A stretch of 11,551 bases of DNA from Ruminococcaceae bacterium UBA3451 (lineage in GTDB: Bacteria > Bacillota > Clostridia > Oscillospirales > Acutalibacteraceae), in assembly GCA_002378845.1 (NCBI GenBank), contig DFRY01000004.1:39323-50873 (forward strand), in the 5' to 3' direction. Made by a program: the position numbers and the translations under genes. Under the pieces are notes generated by a model. The model was not told the DNA's origin and made no database searches. It saw only the letters and a program-made list of their open reading frames with translations. Every line of letters begins with the position of its first letter. Positions within the stretch are counted from its first letter, which is position 1. This document shows positions 7,371-11,551 of this stretch, one piece after another.

Positions 7371-8198
7371 ATGAAGATTAAACTAATCGCATTGGACATG
7401 GACGGCACTACTCTGCAGGAAGACCATCTTTCCATTTCGCCCAGGACACGCCGCGCAATTCAAGCTGCACTGGAGCAGGGAATTCTGGTTGTTCCGGCGA
7501 CCGGCCGACTTGATTCGCTTTTGCCGGAGTCCGTAATGGGAATTGACGGGGTTCGCTATGCAATTACCTCTAACGGTGCGGCAACATATGATATGAAAAG
7601 TAAAAAGCGGATTCATTCCAATTTTATTCGGCCGGAACTGGCGCTGGAACTGCTGAAAATTCTTCCGGCAGACCAGGTTTTGGTTGAAATTTTTAAAGAC
7701 GGAAAACTTTTTGTGGATCGCGATTATCTGGAAGCCCTTGCGGAATATCCGGTACCTTTTTTACATCTTGAATTTCTCAAATCCATACACGCGCCGGTAA
7801 TCAGTCTGGAGGATTATGTCCGTGCAGACGGCGACCGGATTGAAAAAATCAATTTGCCTTATGTTCCTCCGAAATATCAGGAAGAACTGTGGAATAAGCT
7901 TTCGGAATTTGACAGTATTTCACTTACTTCTTCGGTGCCGGACAATATGGAAATTAACGACGCAAAAGCGAACAAGGGACAGGCGCTGCAGCAGCTCTGC
8001 GATTATTTGCAGATTCCTGCGGAAAGTGTTTTGGCCATGGGCGACAACGGCAACGATATTGAAATGCTGAAATTCGCGGGAACCTCCATAGCGCCTGCAA
8101 ATGCAACGGATGCCGCAAAAGCAGCCGCAACCGCGCAAACACTGGCAAGCGACAAAGACGGTGTAGCGCTGGCGATTGAAAAATACGCGTTACAATAA
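7371..8198 (+). CDS. Cof-type HAD-superfamily phosphatase
   Basis: Predicted cytoplasmic phosphatase for sugar phosphates or similar small phosphorylated metabolites; the substrate cannot be told from sequence. In this 275-residue reading the HAD motifs are all present: DMDGT (nucleophile D9, acid/base D11), the motif II serine S67 in TSNGA, K202 in ANKGQAL, and the Mg-binding motif GDNGND (224-229). The long insert between motifs II and III is the type C2 cap typical of the Cof/YidA group. The start is ambiguous. ATG 7371 has GGGA (7360-7363) 7 bases upstream and gives the usual compact N-terminus; ATG 7365 is too close to that site; a TTG at 7341 lies only 3 bases after a stronger AAGAGGA (7331-7337) and would add 10 residues. 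The gene is flanked by terminators on both sides and so is monocistronic. Confidence 0.94.
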   Translation: MKIKLIALDMDGTTLQEDHLSISPRTRRAIQAALEQGILVVPATGRLDSLLPESVMGIDGVRYAITSNGAATYDMKSKKRIHSNFIRPELALELLKILPADQVLVEIFKDGKLFVDRDYLEALAEYPVPFLHLEFLKSIHAPVISLEDYVRADGDRIEKINLPYVPPKYQEELWNKLSEFDSISLTSSVPDNMEINDAKANKGQALQQLCDYLQIPAESVLAMGDNGNDIEMLKFAGTSIAPANATDAAKAAATAQTLASDKDGVALAIEKYALQ

Positions 8199-8226
8199 AA
8201 ACAGAAACCAAATTTACTTATATGAG

Positions 8227-8254
8227 AAATACCCGGTACTGCCGGGTATTTTTT
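8227..8254 (+). terminator. Rho-independent terminator after the HAD phosphatase gene
   Basis: AAATACCCGG (8227-8236) pairs perfectly with CCGGGTATTT (8242-8251) around a 5-base loop, and the T-run ends at 8254. The next gene's -35 begins two bases later, so one transcript ends where the next promoter starts. Confidence 0.93.
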
Positions 8255-8255
8255 C

Positions 8256-8284
8256 TTGACAACTATTACGTTTAACGATATAAT
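8256..8284 (+). promoter_or_regulatory. Perfect-consensus sigma-A promoter of the padR operon
   Basis: TTGACA (8256-8261) and TATAAT (8279-8284) are both exact consensus hexamers with the optimal 17-base spacer. Such a promoter should be strong unless repressed, which fits control by the PadR protein it drives. Confidence 0.9.
8264..8282. promoter_or_regulatory. Dyad within the padR promoter, candidate PadR operator
   Basis: The 19 bases have the form TAT-N2-CGTT-N-AACG-N2-ATA. They are symmetric about 8273 and sit between the -35 and -10, overlapping the first four bases of the -10. A repressor bound here would block RNA polymerase. PadR-family regulators commonly repress their own promoters through such dyads; assignment to this PadR is inference. 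Confidence 0.5.
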
Positions 8285-8312
8285 TGGAAGAAATAGGAAC
8301 AGAGGTGATTTT

Positions 8313-8645
8313 GTGCATGACAACAGAAAGGGCGGGGCCTTAACGGAATCTACCCTGCTTATATTGCTTTCTGTGTTTTCTCCGAATCACGGTTACGGTA
8401 TTATGCAATTTATTGAAAAAGAAACGCAAGGCAGGGTCGTTTTGGGTGCCGGCACATTATATGGCGCAATCAATACGCTGCTGGAAAAGGGCTGGATTCG
8501 TCCATATGGTGGGTTCGATGGAAGGAAAAAAGAATATTTGATTACTGACGCAGGAAAAGATGTTGTAAACGGTGAACTCTTGCGTTTGGAACAGTTATAT
8601 CAATCCGCAAACAGAATTGTGAAAGGAGAATATTCTCATGCGTAA
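8313..8645 (+). CDS. PadR-family transcriptional regulator
   Basis: A 110-residue winged-helix repressor of the compact PadR type. The core begins TLLILLSVFSPNHGYGIMQF (14-33), followed by the signature GTLYGAINTLLEKGWI (47-62), a basic wing around GRKKEYLIT (70-78) and a short C-terminal dimerisation helix. It starts at GTG 8313, where AGAGGTG (8301-8307) gives good spacing. The only other upstream in-frame start, a TTG at 8256, coincides with the -35 hexamer and cannot be used. Its last 8 bases overlap the start of the DUF2812 gene. PadR repressors of this size are commonly encoded next to a DUF2812 membrane protein in Firmicutes. The inducer is unknown. It probably represses its own operon through the dyad in the promoter, and so would also control the pentapeptide-repeat gene downstream. 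Confidence 0.94.
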   Translation: MHDNRKGGALTESTLLILLSVFSPNHGYGIMQFIEKETQGRVVLGAGTLYGAINTLLEKGWIRPYGGFDGRKKEYLITDAGKDVVNGELLRLEQLYQSANRIVKGEYSHA

Positions 8646-9258
8646 AAAGGTAGTGCGCTTTTTTGTAAATCCGATTGACGGTCAGGAGAAATGGCTTAAT
8701 CAAATGGCAGACCGCGGCCTGCGTCTGGTTGACGCAACAAAATGGTATTATGTATTTGATGAGTGCGTTCCTTGTGAATACCGTTATCGTATTGAATTTG
8801 CAGCGGATAAGTCCCGTAAAGAGTTGGAACGCTACAAAACGTTTTTACAGGATTTAAACATTCGTACAATGGAAAAGAATCTGAATTACAACTATTCTTT
8901 TGGAAAAGCACGCTTGCGTGTTTACGGTGGAAATTCAATCTCGGTTGCGACTTCGCCGGGCAATATGAATTCCGAACTTCTTATTCTGGAAAAAAAGAAT
9001 GACGGCGCGCCGTTTCAAATATTTACAGACAATGCCGACCGGCTTCAGTACTACCGCAAAATTCGCAACGCCTTTTTAATAGTGGCCGTTTTGCTTCTTG
9101 TGTTGCTCCTCTTCGGAACATACAATGTACCGAACCGAACTGTGGAACTTATTTTCAGGTTTTTTATCGCAATTCCGGCTGCTTTTTCCGGTATTGTAAT
9201 GGCACAATACTGCGTCCGGATTCATCGAATAAAGAAAGAACGCAGAATCAACGAATAA
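8638..9258 (+). CDS. DUF2812 family membrane protein
   Basis: A 206-residue protein matching the DUF2812 family. It has an N-terminal soluble domain (about 1-140) with the recognisable FFVNPIDGQEKWLNQMADRGLRL start (residues 8-30), then two membrane segments (about 144-161 and 170-191) and a basic C-terminal tail. The soluble domain is probably cytoplasmic by the positive-inside rule. The biochemical function of the family is unknown. Its gene overlaps padR by 8 bases (ATGCGTAA), and its AAGGAG (8623-8628) lies inside padR, 9 bases before the ATG, so translation is likely coupled. As a partner of PadR it may report envelope or drug stress, but nothing in the sequence shows this directly. No signal peptide or catalytic motif is visible. 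Confidence 0.9.
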   Translation: MRKKVVRFFVNPIDGQEKWLNQMADRGLRLVDATKWYYVFDECVPCEYRYRIEFAADKSRKELERYKTFLQDLNIRTMEKNLNYNYSFGKARLRVYGGNSISVATSPGNMNSELLILEKKNDGAPFQIFTDNADRLQYYRKIRNAFLIVAVLLLVLLLFGTYNVPNRTVELIFRFFIAIPAAFSGIVMAQYCVRIHRIKKERRINE

Positions 9259-9295
9259 GTTTCATACTGCAATTTAATATACAGGAGGAAATACG

Positions 9296-9943
9296 TTGTC
9301 TAAAATTGAAGAACCGAAACTTTCAAATGCCCTAGTTGAATTCGATGATATGGAAAACCGAATTCGGAATGCGGCGGATGAGGAAGAAGATATCAAGGAA
9401 TTCCATTTTTCGAATACCGACTCGGAAGACTTGGACATTCGAATCATTGAATTCCACGAAGGTGTATTCGAAAACTGCCGATTTACCCGCTGTACCTTTC
9501 ACGCGATTTATTTTGCAGACGTTGTGTTTCGTCGGTGCGACCTTTCCAACGTGGATTTTTCGGAATGCTTTTTCCGCCGTGTCTGCTTTGAAGACTGCAA
9601 AATGTTGGGAACAGACTTTGCAAAAGCAACCTTTGAACACACTGCCCTGCAGCAATGTAACTGCAAGCTTTCTAATCTGTCATCCGCAAAGATGAAAAAT
9701 GTTCGGTTTGACGACACGGATTTATCAAGCAGTGGGTTCGAACAGTGTGTTTTTAAATCGGTGCAGTTTCAAAACTGTAATTTGACTCAGGCGGAATTCC
9801 TGCACGCGCCGCTGAAAGGAATCGACTTTACGACCTGTGAAATCGATGGGATCCAGCTTTCCGGGCCGGAACTGCAGGGGGCGGTTGTCACACCGGTTCA
9901 GGCATGTGATTTATCCCGCTTTCTCGGGCTGATCGTTCGTTAG
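9296..9943 (+). CDS. Pentapeptide-repeat protein, Qnr/MfpA-like fold
   Basis: A 215-residue protein whose residues 56-200 form an unbroken run of about 28 pentapeptides. The central position is Phe, Leu, Met, Ile, Val or Cys every five residues from F58 to V198. This should fold into a right-handed four-sided beta-helix of about seven coils. An acidic N-terminal segment (about 14-48) precedes it, and a short helical cap (VQACDLSRFLGLIV) closes it. Length and cap resemble chromosomal Qnr-like proteins of Gram-positive bacteria, which mimic DNA and protect gyrase from quinolones; no loop insertions like those of Qnr are seen, so that function is only a possibility. Cysteines recur at 61, 81, 101, 121, 161 and 181, one face of the helix. 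It starts at TTG 9296, with AGGAGG (9283-9288) 7 bases upstream. It lies 37 bases after the DUF2812 gene with no terminator between, so it is probably in the padR operon. Confidence 0.92.
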   Translation: MSKIEEPKLSNALVEFDDMENRIRNAADEEEDIKEFHFSNTDSEDLDIRIIEFHEGVFENCRFTRCTFHAIYFADVVFRRCDLSNVDFSECFFRRVCFEDCKMLGTDFAKATFEHTALQQCNCKLSNLSSAKMKNVRFDDTDLSSSGFEQCVFKSVQFQNCNLTQAEFLHAPLKGIDFTTCEIDGIQLSGPELQGAVVTPVQACDLSRFLGLIVR

Positions 9944-9995
9944 AGACTGGTTAGGTTACTTTGCGGTAGAGCTTTTAACCGGTAAATCCCTATAA

Positions 9996-10027
9996 AAAAA
10001 GAGCGGGTCAAACGACCCGCTCTTTTT
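9996..10027. terminator. Bidirectional terminator between converging genes
   Basis: GAGCGGGTC (10001-10009) pairs perfectly with GACCCGCTC (10014-10022) around a 4-base loop. It is flanked by an A-run (9994-10000) and a T-run (10023-10027), so it can end both the plus-strand operon and the minus-strand rrf2 transcript. Its right edge overlaps the rrf2 stop codon (10026-10028). Confidence 0.9.
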
Positions 10028-10472
10028 AAATGTAGAACATGAATCCGTCGCTTTGCTTGTGCTTTTCCACTTCATTCACAAGGTCGTCGAGCGTGACTTT
10101 TTCCAGCGCTTCTGCAATGGAATCGTCTACTACGGAAAAAACGGTTTTCTGCATCGCCTGCTCAATGTCGTTGGCTCGTTTTGCGACCGACTCTTCTGTC
10201 TTTTCAAAAAGCGACTGCTCCAGCGCTTTCAGAATTTCGTATGCATGAATTGTCTGGGGATTTCTGGAAAGCTTGTACCCACCTTGCGCGCCTTTTGCCG
10301 CAATAACCAGTTCCGCTCTTTTTAATAAGGAGAAAACCTGCTCCAGGTAAATTTTTGATATTCCAAGTTTTTCAGAAATACTAACAATTGTAATACATTC
10401 GTTGCTGGCGTAATTTTGCGCCATGCTGATCATAGCAGCCAGCCCGTATCTTCCTTTTGAAGAAATCCTCAT
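10026..10472 (-). CDS. Rrf2-family regulator, CymR-like (no Fe-S cysteines)
   Basis: A 148-residue winged-helix transcription factor of the Rrf2 family. It starts MRISSKGRYGLAAM, has a helix-turn-helix around 28-60 (KIYLEQVFSLLKRAELV) and a wing with KGAQGGYKLSR (60-70), then a long dimerisation helix. The only cysteine is C26. The three cysteines that hold the [2Fe-2S] cluster in IscR and NsrR, expected near residues 90-106, are absent. This matches CymR, the Firmicute repressor of cysteine and sulfur genes, which acts in complex with CysK. The divergent neighbour is cysK, which supports that reading. The start at 10472 has AAGGA (plus-strand 10481-10485) 8 bases upstream on the coding strand; the frame is open for 30 more codons upstream, but these cover the promoter region. 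Regulator of cysteine metabolism is the likely role; the exact CymR symbol is not proven. Confidence 0.92.
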   Translation of the reverse strand: MRISSKGRYGLAAMISMAQNYASNECITIVSISEKLGISKIYLEQVFSLLKRAELVIAAKGAQGGYKLSRNPQTIHAYEILKALEQSLFEKTEESVAKRANDIEQAMQKTVFSVVDDSIAEALEKVTLDDLVNEVEKHKQSDGFMFYI

Positions 10473-10490
10473 GACTTTCTTCCTTTCCAA

Positions 10491-10502
10491 TTCCAATCGG
10501 AA
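10491..10502. promoter_or_regulatory. Inverted repeat in the rrf2 leader, candidate autoregulatory operator
   Basis: TTCC-N4-GGAA lies between the predicted rrf2 -10 and its start codon, just downstream of the expected transcription start. The ATCGGAA half resembles, as I recall it, part of the published CymR box (AT-N-GGAA). A repressor bound here would block rrf2 transcription. Confidence 0.4.
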
Positions 10503-10524
10503 ATAAATTTGTGTCCTTAAGTTA

Positions 10525-10553
10525 ATAATATATGGTAAGCAGGATTTCGTCAA
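10525..10553 (-). promoter_or_regulatory. Predicted promoter of rrf2
   Basis: Read on the minus strand, TTGACG (10553-10548) and TATTAT (10530-10525) are separated by 17 bases. An overlapping TATATT would give only a 15-base spacer. The position, about 53 bases before the rrf2 start codon, is suitable. Confidence 0.65.
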
Positions 10554-10573
10554 GGGGAGCACCTTCGATTTAA

Positions 10574-10590
10574 CATACTATTCATGTATG
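10574..10590. repeat. Inverted repeat CATAC-N7-GTATG between divergent promoters
   Basis: Perfect five-base arms (10574-10578 and 10586-10590) separated by 7 bases lie roughly midway between the two -35 elements, about 65-70 bases from both predicted transcription starts. It could bind a regulator acting on one or both promoters. Short arms in AT-rich DNA can also arise by chance. Confidence 0.35.
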
Positions 10591-10613
10591 GAAATGTAAA
10601 GTTTTTAAGAACT

Positions 10614-10627
10614 CGGTTGACAAACCG
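10614..10627. promoter_or_regulatory. Inverted repeat over the cysK -35, candidate operator
   Basis: CGGTT-GACA-AACCG has perfect 5-base arms around a 4-base centre and fully covers the cysK -35 hexamer (10617-10622). It is well placed to act as a repressor site. The binding protein is not identified; the divergently encoded Rrf2 protein is the natural candidate. Confidence 0.4.
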
Positions 10628-10644
10628 GATGAAAAGCATATAAT
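10617..10644 (+). promoter_or_regulatory. Predicted sigma-A promoter of cysK
   Basis: Exact consensus TTGACA (10617-10622) and TATAAT (10639-10644) are separated by 16 bases. The leader to the ATG is about 35 bases, AT-rich, and ends in the GGAGG site at 10674-10678, 7 bases before the start codon. I see no T-box or other riboswitch; the leader is too short for one. Confidence 0.85.
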
Positions 10645-10685
10645 AAAAATATACTAATTATATATGTTTATTTGGAGGTAACAAT

Positions 10686-11551
10686 ATGTCAAATATTTAT
10701 AAAAGTCTGACCGAACTTATCGGCAATACACCGCTTTTGGAACTTTCCAATTACATTGCAAAAAACGGATTAAAAGCAAAGGTTATTGGGAAACTGGAAT
10801 ATTTTAATCCGGCAGGAAGCGTAAAAGACCGTATTGCAAAAGCAATGATTGACGACGCGGAAAAGAAGGGCCTTTTGAATAAGGACTCCGTAATTATTGA
10901 GCCGACCAGCGGCAATACCGGAATCGGTCTGGCGTCCGTTGCGGCGGCAAGGGGCTACCGCATTATTCTTACGATGCCTGAAACCATGAGCGTGGAAAGA
11001 AGAAACCTTCTCAAAGCCTACGGTGCGGAACTGGTTTTGACCGAAGGGGCAAAAGGGATGAAGGGCGCAATTGAAAAGGCAAAGGAATTGGCCGACAGCA
11101 CACCGAATTCCTTTATTCCGGGCCAGTTTGTTAACCCGGCCAATCCGGCGGCACACAGGGAAACCACAGGGCCTGAAATTTGGAGGGATACCGAGGGCAA
11201 AGTGGACATTTTCGTTGCGGGCGTCGGCACAGGCGGAACGATTTCCGGTGTGGGCGAATATTTGAAGTCACAAAATCCGAACGTGAAAGTGGTTGCGGTA
11301 GAGCCGTTTGATTCTCCGGTGCTGTCTGAAGGCAAAGCAGGCCCGCATAAAATTCAGGGAATCGGCGCCGGTTTTGTTCCGGATACGCTGAATAAAGAGG
11401 TTTACGACGAAATCATTAAGGTGCGGAATGAGGACGCATTCCAAACCGGAAAAGAGCTTTCCAGGCTGGAAGGTCTGCTGGTTGGAATTTCCTCTGGTGC
11501 GGCACTTTGGGCAGCGTCTGAACTGGCCAAGCGGCCGGAGAACGAAGGAAT
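10686..11551 (+). CDS. cysK: Cysteine synthase A (O-acetylserine sulfhydrylase), 3' partial
   Basis: PLP enzyme that makes cysteine from O-acetylserine and sulfide in the cytoplasm. The first 288 codons are visible and open to the window end; the family is usually about 305-310 residues, so only the last 20 or so are missing. Motifs: an N-terminal ELIGNTPLLEL, the PLP lysine K47 in NPAGSVKDR, the substrate loop TSGNTG (74-79), the PLP-phosphate loop GTGGT (181-185), the GIGAGFVP segment (226-232) and the EGLLVGISSGAA stretch (262-273) containing the pyridine-binding serine. It starts at ATG 10686 with GGAGG 7 bases upstream. Cystathionine beta-synthase and CysM share the fold, but motif order, length and the PAGSVKDR context favour CysK. 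It is divergent from the CymR-like rrf2 gene; in Bacillus, CysK binds CymR and reports O-acetylserine, so this pair may be both enzyme and co-repressor. Confidence 0.96.
   Translation, partial: MSNIYKSLTELIGNTPLLELSNYIAKNGLKAKVIGKLEYFNPAGSVKDRIAKAMIDDAEKKGLLNKDSVIIEPTSGNTGIGLASVAAARGYRIILTMPETMSVERRNLLKAYGAELVLTEGAKGMKGAIEKAKELADSTPNSFIPGQFVNPANPAAHRETTGPEIWRDTEGKVDIFVAGVGTGGTISGVGEYLKSQNPNVKVVAVEPFDSPVLSEGKAGPHKIQGIGAGFVPDTLNKEVYDEIIKVRNEDAFQTGKELSRLEGLLVGISSGAALWAASELAKRPENEG

Noticed and set aside
8256..8312. TTG start for padR at 8256
   Set aside because: The TTG is part of the TTGACA -35 hexamer, so it would not be in the transcript; GTG 8313 has a well-spaced ribosome binding site.
9296..9943. 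Calling the pentapeptide-repeat protein a qnr resistance gene
   Set aside because: The fold and length fit, but the loop insertions characteristic of Qnr are not visible and pentapeptide proteins have varied roles, so only a Qnr/MfpA-like fold is claimed.
10473..10562. 30-codon N-terminal extension of the Rrf2 protein
   Set aside because: The extension covers the predicted promoter and leader; the family starts at the M-[KR]-I-S-[ST]-KGRYG motif, which begins at 10472 and has its own ribosome binding site.
1..11551. Mobile element, CRISPR array, tRNA or rRNA
   Set aside because: Both strands were scanned for transposase or integrase-like frames, regularly spaced direct repeats and RNA gene signatures; none was seen.

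Overview
The window reads as chromosomal DNA of a Gram-positive Firmicute, most likely class Clostridia and possibly the Oscillospiraceae/Ruminococcaceae side. This rests on the roughly 50% GC content, strong AGGAGG-type ribosome binding sites, GTG/TTG starts with good spacing, simple sigma-A-type promoters, hairpin-plus-U-run terminators, a PadR-DUF2812 pair and a CymR-like Rrf2 regulator beside cysK. The genus is not determinable by eye. Twelve protein genes are supported, eleven on the plus strand and one on the minus strand. I see no RNA genes, insertion sequences, prophage genes or CRISPR arrays.

Bases 1-5335 hold a metal and signalling block: a Cu(I)-exporting P1B ATPase (copA, 5' end cut by the window), a small lipoprotein built from two diverged copies of one ~92-residue unit, an OmpR-type response regulator and its sensor kinase. 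The first three are tightly packed; a 102-base gap with weak hairpins precedes the kinase. The kinase's extracellular domain carries a His/Cys/Met-rich segment. With copA upstream, this suggests, but does not prove, copper or envelope-stress sensing.

Bases 5336-7224 hold a second unit behind its own promoter: an atypical short-chain dehydrogenase, then a fused methionine sulfoxide reductase A/B that repairs oxidised proteins, closed by a terminator. Bases 7225-8254 hold a lone Cof-type HAD phosphatase, also closed by a terminator.

Bases 8256-10027 are a three-gene operon behind a perfect-consensus promoter whose spacer contains a dyad. It encodes a PadR repressor, a DUF2812 membrane protein overlapping it by 8 bases, and a pentapeptide-repeat protein starting at TTG. 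It ends in a bidirectional terminator shared with the converging rrf2 gene.

Bases 10026-11551 hold the divergent pair rrf2 (minus) and cysK (plus, cut by the window end). The Rrf2 protein lacks the Fe-S cysteines of IscR and resembles CymR, the cysteine-metabolism repressor that works with CysK as co-sensor. The shared 213-base promoter region carries two promoters and three short inverted repeats. Nothing here is clearly a wholly new system; the best leads are the duplicated lipoprotein with the Met/Cys-containing kinase beside copA, and a cysteine ladder on one face of the pentapeptide-repeat protein.
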